Assembly: GCA_019614645.1 (NCBI GenBank)
Contig: JABWDB010000008.1
Location: forward strand, 10,936,501 to 11,000,500
Direction: 5' to 3'
Length of the DNA: 64,000 nucleotides
Origin: Stratiolaelaps scimitus
Lineage: Eukaryota; Arthropoda; Arachnida; Mesostigmata; Laelapidae
Shown here: one piece after another, positions 1 to 13,945 of the stretch
Layout: every line of letters begins with the position of its first letter
Numbering within the stretch: the stretch's first letter is position 1
The notes under the pieces: model-generated
Databases searched by the model: none
What the model was told of the DNA's origin: nothing
What the model saw: only the letters and a program-made list of their open reading frames with translations
Program-made: the position numbers and the translations under genes

Positions 1-2223
1 GAGCCAATGAGTCTGTCGATGTGTACGTGGGTGCAGACGCGCGGATTGGAACGTTTATTGGCAACATGAGAGGGGGCCCGCTGAGGATCCGGTCGGTCAG
101 CCAGTGAGCGTTTGCTGTCGAGAGCTGTTTTTCTTCCTTTTCTCTGTCTATTCCTTTGCTACCGGTGAAGGGCATTGGAGCTTGCTTCACTCGAGCTCCT
201 CTATGAAAGTAGAAGCCCCCCCCACCACTCTCCTGCTGGACCGCTGTTCCGGCCGCCTCAGCCAGAGCGATCAACGACGAGGGAACAGCACTGCTGCTCT
301 CTGAGAAGTGGGAGCGAGCTCGGGTCCGATCAGCCACGGAGCAGGCCGCAAACAGAGAGCAATATCATGATGATAATGCTAATCATAAAAATAGCCTTCA
401 TCTCCTCGCTGACCGTCCTTCTTAGGCTTAGATGGCAGTATCCCATTGTTCGGTTCAGCGGTCGTCTTGTACGCCTCCTCCGTCGCGCGAGACGACAACG
501 ACGACGACAACAACGGCCCTGCGACTGAGTAACTCCGCGACCCAGCTAGCGGCCGACGGTAGGAGCACTCGGCTGCGAGCGTATTGCGGAAACGTACGCG
601 ATGAAATGATGCTACGAACCGGAAAAACGCGCTGGGAGATCAGCGGAATTAGCCAGAGCTCTCCAACTTCAGTAGCACCCGTGGTGGTCAATTTCTCTGT
701 GCTAAACTCTGCGCTCGCAGAATAGCGATAAAGGGCTCTTTCTCGTCAAGCTGTTGCTTGTTTTTCAATTTTAATTGTATTTTGCACTTGACGGGAGCGA
801 CGAGGGACTGAGCCAAGTCATCCGTGAATAGGTTACTGCAATGGTTAACTGTTAACCGTTTACGGTGTATATCTTTATTCTTATTCTGTAAGATATTTTC
901 GAGCAATTATTTGTGCAAAAACAGGGGGGGACAGGGCTTCAGGTAGAGGCGGTGATTGTCCGAGGGCCGATTGCGATAGAATCTACACAGCTCGACCAAA
1001 GCGCTGCAGAAGGACGAACCCCCCGAGCTGATCACCCGTGGCGCAGACCAGCCTGATTCAGACACCCTCCAGAATAGGTTAGGTAGGCAGCCGAACGTTT
1101 CGAATGCAAAACTAGGAGAGGAGGCGAGTCGCCTGCAGTCACCATTGATGGTGATTATGACGATTGAATAAATCAGCTACTTTATCCAGACGAGCGGACA
1201 CTGGCCTAAATGTTTCCGAGTTGACTCTCACTCTTAAACATTTAACGTACGCGAAATTCCTATTTGCATTCTTTCCTAATACGGACCCATAGGTGCACAT
1301 GTGCAATGATGAGGATCGAACCCGTGCACGTATGTGTCTCTTCGGGTCGCACGGATAGCGCACACCAGAATGCACCAGTAGGCCACCGGTGTCGAGCCTG
1401 GCCTGTCGCCAGCTACCGCTCCATTCATCCAACCGTCTACTATTCGCGCTTGTATTTCGCATCGAGATATCAGCAAACAGCGGAGTGGCCACTCTTCTCG
1501 CAACGATTGGGGCACGAGTCGCACCGTGCCAGCGTCGCCGATTCTCGAGGCTTCGCCAGAAATGGGAAGTCGAATCGGGAACAGTCTCACCACGCTGACT
1601 AAGCTTTCGCCGGTCGTTGATCGGTTCGCCGGCAGCAGTCGTCGGTAGTAGTTTAATTTTAGCGCTTCACTGCTTCCGATATTATTTTGGCCCGGGGGCG
1701 CATCGCTCAGAGCCCGGGCATCCGAGCATTGTTCCAAAGAAAGAAGCCGCTTCTTGGCACACACGGCCACGCACGCACACGCACACACATACACCTGTGC
1801 CAACCACGCAGCCAAGTGGATACACCAGCAGCATGGTCCTACGCTTGAGCATACTGTACCCCTTGTGTTGATGCACTGCTGCATCATACGCAGGTAGGCA
1901 GCTTTGTGCAGTAACATCTTCTTGTTTGTCTGCATCGATACAGAGCCTCGGGATAGAGGGAGCAAGAGCCGTAGGCATGACCAACGTAGCTTCAATATAT
2001 AATGCTTCGAGAACGGCTAGCGTACCGATATATTTATATAGATATATATATATATATATGACAGTTTTCAATGACCTTTCACCGTGTGAAGAGCTGAGCG
2101 CAGTTTGGGGGAGTCGTATAACAACAGCCGCCAAATCGATCTGGCAAAAGCATTTGATTGGATTGATTGACGCATGATCTGACACATGTGCACACACCGA
2201 TTCGCTGACAGCAGCATGACAAA

Positions 2224-2226
<3 letters not shown>

Positions 2227-2255
<29 letters not shown>
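2227..2255. repeat. (AT)n microsatellite
   Basis: A 29-nt perfect alternation. A shorter one lies at 2042-2059, and others at 4363-4386, 38473-38495 and 59091-59113. Confidence 0.95.
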
Positions 2256-2257
<2 letters not shown>

Positions 2258-2755
2258 CACGCCTAGAGTATAGGTATGCAAGGTTCATTGCGCTCGTCGC
2301 AGGTCGCCTGCAATCGTTCTACCCACACGCTCAATCGGTGGCAACGCAGCCAGTGTTAGATGCAACCAACAGCAAAGCAGTGTGAATAGCATCGGTTTTT
2401 CCTGCTTCGCCGCAAGCGAAGCGATCGCTTGCGTCAACTGTTAAAATTGCACATTCCGTCTCGCTCCGATAGTGGCTATCACAGTAACAGAGGGATCAGC
2501 AGCTTGAGTCTGCTCTCCGTATCACTCTCCCATTCCATGCTTCTTGTCGGCTCTCAGTCGGTTGGATACAAGCCACAAATCTGCCATCACGTCCCTAACG
2601 GCCGCACTCCTGCCTGCTTCACCTCTGTGGCTAAAGCTCTTCGAGTCTTTTCCCTACTATATCTTCTATTCTATTCTCTGCATGATAAGATTTCCCATTC
2701 TGGGTCGTCCCGTCAGCTTCGCGCGGTGGGCTCCCTCCTCCCTTACAGTGCCGCA

Positions 2756-2775
2756 CTCTCTCTCTCTCTCTCTCT
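2756..2775. repeat. (CT)n microsatellite
   Basis: Ten perfect units. Similar CT tracts lie at 50922-50938, 52084-52101 and 54628-54650 (the last followed by ATCT units). Confidence 0.9.
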
Positions 2776-3443
2776 ATCCTCTCGAGTCCCGGCACTAGTC
2801 CCGGCTAGACGCCCTCCGTCCCTCGTGACGGATTCTCGTCTACAGCATTGCTGACAGTGACCGATAGAGTTGCGTTGTCCTCAGATGGCGGTGCCCTCAA
2901 GCTCCTCTCACTCACGCACTCGCTTACACAAACAAACAAACGAACAAACACACACACACACACCATACCCGTATCCACTTGGGCATTCTGTTTGACAGGC
3001 ACCGGCAGACGTTTGCGGCAGCCGCCGGGCTTTCAAGCGTCACACCACCCCGAAGACATCCTTCCACTGGCATCATCATCGTCGTCGCCACCACCACCAG
3101 CCACTGCGTCACCAAAGCGGTTAGTGCTGCTGCTGCTACTACTGTCTAATGTCAGCAAATGTACGCAGCAGCATACAGTGAGAGAAGGGTACTGGTTCAA
3201 CCCAGTACTCGAATGGGGCTTCTGGCGGGTGGCTAGCACACACCAACAAACGAAGCAAGCAGCCAGCCAACCAGAAGCACGGACCAAGCGACCCACGTCT
3301 CGTGTGTGGCGTGGGTCATATTGCAACATTCTACTGGGCACGTAAGTACGTAAGGGTGGGCGTGTACTGCTCGATTAAACGAGTAGAACCAGTAGCGGCC
3401 GTGGTTGTGATTGTAGTGGTAATGTAATAGATACTAGAACATA

Positions 3444-3468
3444 TAATAATAATAATAATAATAATAAT
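3444..3468. repeat. (AAT)n microsatellite
   Basis: About eight perfect trinucleotide units. Confidence 0.9.
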
Positions 3469-6321
3469 GATAAGCAGGTCCCAACCTCTCTCCCTTCGTC
3501 CGTGCGTTGATTTCAAAGTGTCGCGTAGCACATATTATATAACATTGGCACATACGTCGCGCAATAAATAAATAATCTTATATAATAGCTGAGCTGTAAT
3601 TGTAGCTGCCTGAGATGCAGGCACTGACCTCGTCACTCCCATTTGATTGTTGCTTTCATTCAGGCTCTTCTGAAGACCACCACAATAATAAGAACACTTT
3701 TTGTACTTGCACAAGACGGTGCATTTTGTATACTATTATCACACGTATATACACATATATATATATATCTATAAGATCTGACGATCTGTTAGTCCCTACC
3801 CGCACGGTGTCCATGTCGTGGTGCCCATGATACTAAACTAAAAAGTAGATGGCTATGAGCACAGCAGAGAACGCAGACGTCTCACAGCAATACCAAGATG
3901 CATTCTTACGACTATGTGTTCACGTAAACATCTATCGGGGGCATATAACGCTAGTATATGTGCGAACATACTACATCTAACTTATATCATATATCGTGGT
4001 CATGTGAGAAGGAAAGTATAATACTATAATACATAGCAACCAATAATAGGCCCGTGCGGTGCTGGTGTTGTCCTTGATCCAGTTGCACTTCTGCGACTCA
4101 GGGGTTCAGTCCCCTGTCTCCATCTCTCTATCGTTCCGGGGGGTCCGCCCAGCAGCAGCCTACTCGTTCGGGCAGTCGTTTGTTTACTTGGCTGCCGTTT
4201 GTTGGCCGGTGGCTGAGAGAGGCGCGAAAAAAGAAGCTTCTCCAGGCATCGCTTCGTCCGAAGTCGGACGCGCTGAGCCCGGCGACGACGCGTGGGCCTC
4301 TTCGTCGCACTGCTACTAGTATTACTAGTATTGCTATCACTAGCATTACTATTGCTAAATAGTATATATATATATATATATATATACAGCTTGATGCCAG
4401 CCATCAATGTGTTACCGTGCTATCCAGCCTTGTGCTACGTCAGCGGCGGGGTTGCCGTTGTTCAAGTTGTTGTTACAGCCTCCCCGGCTTCCCCGAGATA
4501 GTTCCCCGATTTCGTTATCTTTCTCGCTATCGCTCTTCCTCTTGCCGCTTGTCTCGTTATAAGCTATTTCACCCTTAGTCCCTTACACTCAGTCAAATAG
4601 ATACAGAGGGGGCCGCTCGCTCGGCCTGCTAGGGCAACGGGCCAATGTGACGAAGAAGAGGATGACGAGCTGGGCGCTCGTGGCACTAGTAGTAGAAGAG
4701 GACTTGAAACTTGTTGGTCAAGCGCTGACCGTAAACAAGGATCAGGGTGGAACGATAGCAGCGGGGATGGTTGGGGATGACGGCGCAGTGCAGCACGGGA
4801 TTGGATAGCTGTACTGGGTAGTATTTGTAGTAGCAAGGTCTACTACTATCTTAAGGATAAACGGCCACTCCAGCCTACTTTCCTCAACGCCTATATCCTC
4901 TTGGCTAGCACATTCGGCCACTTACACAGTGGCTGCATATAGTCGAGACGCAGGGGGGCAGACCCATAGCAAACGGAGGACTGGTTGTGCTTCACACACC
5001 GCTGCCTCTGTGGCCGCTGTCGCCCTTCCCGGCACCGTTTCCCTGTTAACCCGCTACGTTGATGCTCAACTGATATTGGGCATGGCGATCCTATCATGAT
5101 CGCCGTGCCAAGAGACGCCCTGACACCAACTGGGGATTCGACCGTGTCGGACGAGGGAGAAGGCCGTGACTCTCTTCGTTTCCAATCTAGCCAGCTAAAA
5201 GGCGACACTGTAAGAAGGAGAGCTGGGAATTTGCGAGTGTTTGTGAGAGCGCCCGCCAGCATCCAAGGGTTGTTACAATGGGAGTCGTGGGAGCTGCTGG
5301 CTACAACAACTCGGTGGCCGTCCTTCCGTCCATTCGTTTCCCCTTCGATCCTGATCTCGCGAGTAGCACAGTAGCCCTCCTCGCGATCCATCGCTTATCC
5401 ATTGCCTCTCGACTGAGTGTGTTTGTGTCCGTCTGTGAACTTCCCGCGTCTGCTGACCTTCCTTTCTATTATATATCTGTACGTTTGACCGTCTACCGGC
5501 TCGTGTATACGGTGCAGGTGCACAACTCGACGGTGCCTGGCTGCTAAGTATCCTCCTCGTTGCCTGCCGATAGAGGAGGGCTCGAGGCTTCATTTCGGTG
5601 CACACTCATCGTCGCTACACCATCACCGACGTTTCGTTACGCCCACCAAATCATCGCCTCGTGTACCCACCCCTCCACCCTCAGTTCCTCTCGTGTTTGC
5701 TGGCCTTCTCAACGAAGCCACCGGCTAACCTGCGCGAACGACCCTGCCACCAATGAAGGCCCCGGCGACGCTGCTGGTGCTGCCGAGGCTGATGCGGCCA
5801 CTGCTGCTGGTGGCATCAGTTCTGGCCGAGCGATTCTAATTTGCCGCCCTCGGTTCGGTCGAAACGACCAATGACCTCGACGACCCCTCTTTTTCTGTTT
5901 GATATAGCGTCGCTATGTTCCCTGGTCACCTTATGAGAGTGAACGTCTATTACACGTCCGGCACATTTCGGCAAGGTGCGAGCTGGCGAGGCTGACCTAA
6001 GAATGACAGAAGTCATCTTACGTTCGGATACTCCGAACCAGTGAGCGGTGGTTTCCCTAAAAATATAGCCTTTGCCACCCGGGTAGTCAGGGCCAATCGA
6101 TGTCGTGCTCATATGAGGGGGGTGCCATCTTCTGATATGTGTCTATTAGCAGTAGTAGTAGTACTATAGCAGTTATAGTAGAATCGATAGTCAGATATCC
6201 TCCTTTCACTGTTTCGAGGTAAAATCAATTTGTTCGCCTCGGTATTGTCGGCTGATAGAAGCTTAGGCCAAGCCGTGTATGGCCGCCGAGAACTAGCCCT
6301 CTATTATCAAAGGAGAAGAAC

Positions 6322-6324
6322 ATA

Positions 6325-6373
<49 letters not shown>
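6322..6373. repeat. (TA)n microsatellite, about 52 nt
   Basis: Alternating T and A with a single G at 6330. It is the longest (TA)n tract in the window. Confidence 0.95.
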
Positions 6374-6377
<4 letters not shown>

Positions 6378-8668
6378 CAGTGACCAAAAATATCACATAT
6401 TTATACACCGAGGCGAGCTATCCACTCGCTTCGTTTCACGTCGTGTCAGATGTGCGACGAAGATCGCATGTGGTGGAAAGAACACGTGTTATGAGTATCG
6501 TACCACTGTGCATATGTGCACAATAATCAGCGAACCACTTGGAGGGTGAATTCAATCTGCGGCCCATCACTGGCACAACGAACGAAGCAAGGCCTGACAC
6601 AAACAGCGCATGAGAGGGCTCATCAGCAAGCGACCGGTTTCGAAGCTAGGTTCTCATGCTCATTAGAGTCAGATCTTGGTGCTCCATTATATAATATAAT
6701 ATTTACCTCTTGGCATATGATGGCGAATAGTTTCTAAGTGAAAGCTTGCGTTAATTCCTCTGGTGCACTGTCAGCTGCCCAGTGGCTGTAGATCAAGTCC
6801 TGTCGGACGCTAGCTCCATCGGCAATTCATAAAATTAAATACGATCAGCTGATATTACAAACAATTACCGCCAATAGCGTTATCAAGTTTGGCCGGCTTG
6901 TGAGCAGCTTGATGGAGGCGTGCGGTCCACATGGTGGTTCCGCGACTCACCGGAACAAGGGGCCAGTTACGTACCCCGAATAAGAGCCGAACTAAACCTA
7001 TAAACCCGAACCACTCGCTGCCGGATTCAACGGAAACAACGCTACGAGCAGCTGAAACAACGCGGTTCGCCTGCCCTCTCTTGTCCTCTGCTGCGTCGAC
7101 GTGTGACGACCACCCAGCGACGGGATACTACGGATCATCGACATGACTGCCTTCGTTATTCCTTCTTGTCTTTGTTGGTCACACGAGTGAGCTAGATACC
7201 TTTATATCGTATATCTTGCAATGGGGCTCCGCGTGTCGACGCCAACGTAGACGGGCAATAATGCCTGGTGGGACGTGGCCTACTGACAAAGTATTTCGGG
7301 TTGGCTGGGCCAACGGGGCTGGAGAAAGCATTGCGGGATTGTTGCGGCGGTGCCTGAGCCACTGCCTCGCTGGCATTCCCGTCGCTTCTACTGCCGGAAA
7401 TGATCAATAACTATGTTTGACTGGTTGGCAAGCAGCAGCTTCGAGGCAGGTCGGTACATATGTAGTGGAGCCGAGTGTACGCCCGACAACCAATAGCCAG
7501 CCATCATATTCTGTCGGCCAGTCGTCTCTCGGCTGCCGTGCCAGCCGTTCGGCACCATTTCCGGATTACAGCGGCGGCCAGCAGCAACGAGATGCTATTT
7601 GCCTATTCGGTGACATAAACGAACACGGATTCATACGCTGACCGTGGACAGATGCAGATCGGGCTGGACGAGAGATGTGCACAGGCAAGGTTAAATTTTC
7701 GAGAACTCATCTGGAGCACTAAAAGGGAGGTCTGATTGTTCCATCAACCACCAACTGTACCAGGTAGTTCGATAACTACGGCAGCAATTACTAGTAATCA
7801 TGGGTTAGACAATTGGGCAGTTAGATAGTACAGGGGCTCATGCATCGACAAGAGGCGTTTACTCATCTCGTCTCATCGTAGGAACGGGGTTTGCCCCTCT
7901 CAATTTTGGTTGTTGTTGTTGTCGTTGCCGTCGTCGTCGACGTCCAAATGACCAGAATGACGGTGTTGCTTGCTTAGCAAGTGAGCACGCTGATTATACG
8001 TGAATCGTGTTGTATGTCCATCTCCACTGAATCCCCTCTTGCCACCTACCGCTTGATCAAAATCATCAATATTCAGCCTCGTCGGGGCCCGGCCCTGTAT
8101 GTCGATGTGACCCGTACCCGATGGCCGCCGCAAGATTCTTGATGTGTGATTAGATATGAGCGTTGCCTCGGTGTGCACGTATATATGTGTAAGCCCCAAT
8201 ACCCCCTCTACTCACATCTTTATATACCGATGGTACACATTCATTCCATTGATAGGGCGAGACTCGTCGTTCAGGCCGCCATTCCCGCCGTACTACCGTG
8301 GTCGTTCGTCTACCACCGACCGACCCCTGACCAACCACGTGCAGATGGCCGACGAAGCACTGGACTCGCACTGGAGGTGAGCTAACTCGCATCGAGCCGT
8401 TGGGGCTGATTACAGCCTCGTTGCTGGCACACAGACTGGCCCCGACCGGCTGAGTCCAAGTTAACACCGACCAGCAAGCAAGCAACTACTGCAAGTCAAC
8501 TTTCCCAACGGCTAACCCGAGAAATGCATACACCCACCCACGAACACGCACACACACACACCCAGACACAGGCCCACCGTCGCGCACTCTCCACCCAGCA
8601 ACGCGACGCGTCCTCGCAGTTGGTGGAAGTGCATAGTGTTGATCCTGGTGGCCATGGAAGTGGTCGTC

Positions 8669-8699
8669 TAGTTGTAGTAGTAGTAGTGGTAGTGGTAGT
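8669..8699. repeat. (GTA/GTG)n trinucleotide tract
   Basis: About ten GTA or GTG units in frame with one another. Confidence 0.85.
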
Positions 8700-8828
8700 C
8701 GAGCGGGAACGCTGGAGAAGAGGAGATTGCTGACTGGCCCTGGCCCCAGCGGGCGACGTGTAGGGCAAATGAGTATAGCAAGCGCCTCTTACGCGCTTTC
8801 TCTCACTGAGTTCCAACTTCACTGTGGA

Positions 8829-8874
8829 AGAGAGAGATAGAGAGAGAGAGAGAGCGAGAGAGCGAGAGAGAGAG
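8829..8874. repeat. (GA)n purine tract
   Basis: Nearly pure AG alternation with a single T and two C interruptions. Confidence 0.9.
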
Positions 8875-9200
8875 TAGCGAGCGGGGTGATGCTAGGATTA
8901 GAACAGTGCGAGAGGCCGGCACCGCAGGAGATGGACGGTGGCGGCGCAGAGGCTTCGTACGTAGGTGTTGAAGTGCGGAGTTCTCATTAGAGAACACCAC
9001 CTGTCTAGCGGGCTGCCGTCTGCTGCCAGCACGACCTGTCGGTCCTGCTCAGCTGCAGGAGCGCGGACGACGTCGTCCGCCTTTCGTCAAGCTGTGGGCT
9101 TTGGATAGTTGGACTAGTGTGTGCCTCTCAACTCGCTTGACCCCTCTATCGGTCTAGAGTCCGAGAGGACAGAGTGATCTGTTCGTCCGTCCGACGTTGG

Positions 9201-12200
9201 ACGTCAGTCAGGCTCATATGAGCGGATAAGCATGACTTCTCTTACGTTAGACGACGATGCACGCGGCAAGACGTAAATAAACATTCATTCTGTTTAACTT
9301 GGCGAATAGCGGAACCTACGCAGTTTTGGAGAACATGGAACAAGTCGACATTGTGATTACATACGTCGCTACATCCTGACTTCACGTCCTTTCGAACCCA
9401 ACATCTCTGGCTATATTTCATTATTTGAAAACTGTCTGTGATCAAGTCGCACCGTTTCAAGGCGACACAGTTCACAGTGCACAGTGAGCACATAATCGTC
9501 AGATTGTTTCGAAATCTACCACGTTTCTCCGACGAAGAGACCCAACCTGCAGGTTGTTCAAAGGCTGCGGTGATTGTTGCAACGCGTTCGGTCGTGACAT
9601 GCCCTAAAGTGAGGTCACTTTCATTACGTTCTTCAGCACTCCAGTCTCCCCCCCCCACCCTGAATCGATAACACCAGTACCAAGCGTTGCGACGCCTCTC
9701 TGCCTAACATGATATTCAGCAATGTTCGATGAATTTCATTCAGGCTTGTTCCTTCAGGAAACATACTTTTTTTCATGGAACATTGATTTTTAGCTCTAAA
9801 CGATGTTTGTGCTTTTATTAGAGATGCGTGCCTGTTCTAAGAAACTGAGTCAATGCTGAACTGCATAGTAAGCAAAAGATGATGTAAGTATGAACAGGTG
9901 ACATTTCACCTGGCAATTTGCACTTTCTGCGAAGATAATCAAAGCTTTTTCGTTGATACAAAATAACTCTCAGCGACGTAATAATCAGTGATGTTAGCTA
10001 TTCGTCGATATGACGTGTGTGCGTCTGTACGTTCGTGTAACAACAACGCCACATAACTGCGGGCTGCATAACGTTCGTATGCCGCTCAGACTAACAGTGA
10101 TTCGAGCCTCGCCCATCGCTATCGAGCAACGCAAGCGTTCGTCGGCCGTCCCCCTCTTATCAATCAGAACCGTACGGCGCAAAGAGGCGACTAAGGTCAC
10201 TGACGCCATTCAGCCGCATCGTGCGTAATAGGCAGTCGACGAGCAACGATACACGCCCGCCAGCATCGTCATTCACAACGGCTCCTGGTCCGATATTCAA
10301 CAGCAGTTCGCCATTTGACACACCTGCGGTGGTTCATCATCATTACTATTATTATTATTTCGCAGACTCGGGCCCACCGGGTCTACATAATGTGTCAGAC
10401 CATCTTGGCCAGGGCCTGCTGGGTGCTAGCCCGCCTCACTGCTTAGTAGTAGTACTACATTGCCGGCTGCGGCTGGAGGCGGGCAGTGAGTGTGGGCAGA
10501 AGCCCATTTTGCCTTAGTCTGCTTCGTCCCTTCACGGCCAGCTATGAAAAGCTGCCTTGCAGGCGGCCGCATAGATGGAGAAAGTATATTTAATATGCGT
10601 AGTTTGCTACCGCACACGATGAGTTCGGGTCGAAACGCGACGATAGCTTGGTCAATTGCACAGCAGAAGAATTTAAACTCACATGAGGAACCTCGACTTT
10701 GCTTTGAAGAACAAGAGCCCTACGAACTACCCTTAGTCCACCGTCGTTGTCGTTGTTGTTGTTGTCGTCTGTTGATCAAACAAAGCTATTCTCTAACCTT
10801 CCTAAATAGAGCAAGCGAACAGAAGACCTTCGACTACGACCTTTCCTTAAGTGGGATGGCTTCCGATCAGCAGAGATTGAAAAAGGCCTAAACCTGGCAA
10901 GGTTTTGAAGGTCAAAACCGTACTAGTCTGTATATTCATCTGTAGACCAACCCGAAAATACAAGACCGCCATCTCCAGTTCCTAGCTAAGCTCGCTTGTT
11001 CCTAAGCCTTTCTCTTGTTAGCTACTCAATAGCAAGACGTACAGTGTCTTCTACAGTTTACCTGCCATCGTGAGGATACGAAAGGTCGGCCACCCGAGAG
11101 TATTGTGCATTTCCCCCAAAGGATCGTCTATTCCTCAGCCAACTCGGTGAAAATCACCGGTACAAGCACTTACACTTAACGGTCTAAAAGGGCTGGCTCT
11201 CTTCCTTCCACCCATGATCTCTGCCGACTTGATCGTGAGACGTGTGCTGTTGGCGCCTAGTGTTAGTGGCGGCTGGCAGTCCGTGTATGTTGTGCGTTAG
11301 TTCTTGGAGAAGTCGTTCCCGGCAGCTCGGTGGTATTTCACCTCGGGGGATTCCACGCAAGCGACGGCGGCAGCGAAGGCGAATTCGGGCGGGCTCACCA
11401 GCCGCCTCGGCAGTGAGGCGACGAACGAGATGTAGAGGCCACCTCGACTTTCACAGACGCACCCATCCCATTCCCCTTCGCAAGTACCTAACCGGACGCC
11501 AACCTCGCCGAGCTCTCATCCGTGTGAGACCCGTGGTGCTCAGGTTCGCACACAAGCTAACTCCGTCGAGAAGCTACACGAAGAACCTGCCGCCGTTTAG
11601 AACTTGCTTCTTGCAGAACATAAAAAGTTCACTTGCCTGGTGGACGACGGGTGGGCCACCCAGAGGCAGACTTTGTGAGACTTCTCGGCTCTTGCCAGCC
11701 TTCTGTACTTGCTGCCTCTCAGAAATAGCCCATAGCAGAAGCTAGGCTACAGTTGGGGCGTGCCACGTGGGGGTACGCAGTACGTCCCATCGGTCGCATG
11801 CCGAATGCCCATTTTGACGGGATGTCCATAGATTCAAGGTTCATGACGTCGCTGTACTACTGGGCTCTCAAACGCGCACGAGCGACGCAAGCAACAGGAC
11901 GGAGGTTTCGCAAACGCGAGAACTTATGTATATATATGTGCTTTGGCGCACCCATCTTCGCGTGGGATTCTTTCGGCAACAGGAAAGAAGTGCTGACATA
12001 GAAAAAAGCAGGAGACCGGGGACAGGATAACGCATACTACGGAACTAGCTGCCAGTGCCTGCTGTCCAAGCGCTTTCCGCTGGCGCAACCACCGCTTTAG
12101 TAAAGCCCTAATTTTTGCTTGGTGATTTCGCGACCGTAGGACTTCATTCGCAAAATCGTAATTCCTAACCAGGCTAGAGTGCAGCCGGTATGTCAACAAG

Positions 12201-13300
12201 CTATCTAGTTTGCACTGGCGAGACAGATCATAATAATTCATCGTTGACAGAATGTACTGCGTTCACTCGATATCTCCCTCCTCCACCTCAAGGTAAGGTT
12301 TCCTTTTCCATGTATTAGACAATAAGTACCCGGTAGATTGTTCTTTTTCAACATGCACAACTATGGCATTGTTACATTTTCATCCTCGACAAAATTTCCA
12401 TCTCTCCCAATCAGCACGCGTTGTGGTTCGTACTCTATGGCCCACGTTGCCGTCGAAATTCGAATCGGTGGAGCGTCTACTTGCTCTCATAACAACAGAC
12501 GAAAGACAAAAAGGCACTTTCAGAAGAAATGGTTTGTAGACTCGTCCAGGGTCTAATATTCTACTTTTAACTCAAATGCAGCTCATCCTGTGTCTCTGTG
12601 GGCGCCACGCTGTCATCCGAGAGAATCCATCAGCGCTACCACCAATCCACCGATAACTCTCTGCCGCCGTGACACGAGCGTAATTTCAGCTATTACATCA
12701 CAGTGCACAACTGCCGAACGCACGTAGCCGCCGCGGCCAGCACGATGGCTGGAGCGCATAGGCACTCTCACTCGGGGGCCCCGTCCGGACTCTAGGTTAC
12801 TGTCCCTGGCCACTGGAAGGATCTTGTGCACATTCCCTTCCGATCTCCAGTCCCTGGTCGGAATCGGGCTAAGGAATCGAGAAGACTGGCGGGAACATGG
12901 AGAGAACAAGCCACACCGAAGAACCGCTGCAGCCGTAATGAAGAGGGCAACTTTGTTATGGCCGACGTAATCTCCCAACTCACCCATCATATTATCCTTC
13001 CCGGCCTACTCCTGGCTACGCCCACTCCTTTGGGGCACCAGCAGAGACAAAGCAGAGTCAAGCTGAACTGAACTGATGAGAGCCTGTTTGCCCCATGCAA
13101 CTTTAGAAAGCTATACGACTGACTGCAGACGAAAAGCGCTACGGATCTCGAATGCACAAGGAACAGTTAGACGGCGACTACTGCCGCTGCCGCAGCCGCA
13201 GCAAGAGCAGGCGTCGTAGTCAGAGCCTCAGCCGCCGGATTCGTCCTCAGTTATATTGTGTAATACAATACATATAAGGGCCGACCACCATCCGACTGAT
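9201..13300. other. No gene recognised; moderate AT content
   Basis: Few simple repeats. A minus-strand open frame at 9242-9658 has mixed composition but no supporting splice or start context. Confidence 0.55.
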
Positions 13301-13902
13301 TGTGCTTGGCAACTAGCGAGCGAGTAAAGCTCCACAACCACCAATGAATCAGATGCAGGGGATTGCTGGCAACGTATCCACGGCTGCTGACGCCGGCACC
13401 ACCGCCGCCACTACCACCACCACCGTCATGCTATTTCGACGGCCTTGGTTCTCAATCTTGCTCTACCCCAGCGCCTTCGCCTTCTCTGTCGAGGCCGATA
13501 TCTCCTTGCGTTTCTCCCTTACGCACCAGCTCGAGTCCTCGAATCTCGTCGTTCGCTGGCCGGCATCAATAGCTGCCGAGAAATCGGCTTGCCTTTGCTT
13601 GACTGCTGTCTGCTGCAAACTGGCCGAGCCATGCCACTTCGCCACCACCGAGCGATCGAGCCACACTAGGTGGCTTTAGTTCTGCGTGAGCTGGTGTCGG
13701 CCCCTGCCCCGTCGTAAGGATTCATGAGTCAAACAACGGCTCCCCAGGGTCCCTTGAGAAGGCTAAGAAGCGGCTGGTTGCGAAGCGATGGCTGGTCATG
13801 ATAGCAATACTGCCGCTGGTCGCTCGGCCAGACGGTACGGTCGCACCGATGCACGCACCACACCCATACACAGAAATACATAGCCGGGCTCACAGCAGAC
13901 AT

Positions 13903-13945
13903 GTATATAAATATATATATATATAAGATATATATATATATATAT
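13903..13945. repeat. (TA)n microsatellite, imperfect
   Basis: Alternating TA broken by AA at 13910 and AAG near 13926. Confidence 0.9.

Larger units (their letters stand above)
1..9200. other. No gene recognised; microsatellite-rich non-coding DNA
   Basis: Mixed composition with several simple repeats (listed separately) and short CA runs at about 2940-2962 and 1775-1792. Frames here overlap on both strands and owe their length to repeats or GC-rich sequence. No splice-flanked open segment of natural composition stood out. Confidence 0.6.

Noticed and set aside
1074..1090. TTAGG-like arthropod telomere repeat
   Set aside because: Only two partial GGTTAGG units, with no array.
1276..2281. 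Long minus-strand frames of 199-239 codons
   Set aside because: They contain tyrosine/isoleucine and valine/cysteine runs encoded by (TA)n and (GT)n, and overlap frames on both strands.
4084..4112. T-arm-like hairpin around GGTTCAGTCCC
   Set aside because: The loop is not the 7-nt T loop and no D-arm or anticodon arm fits upstream.
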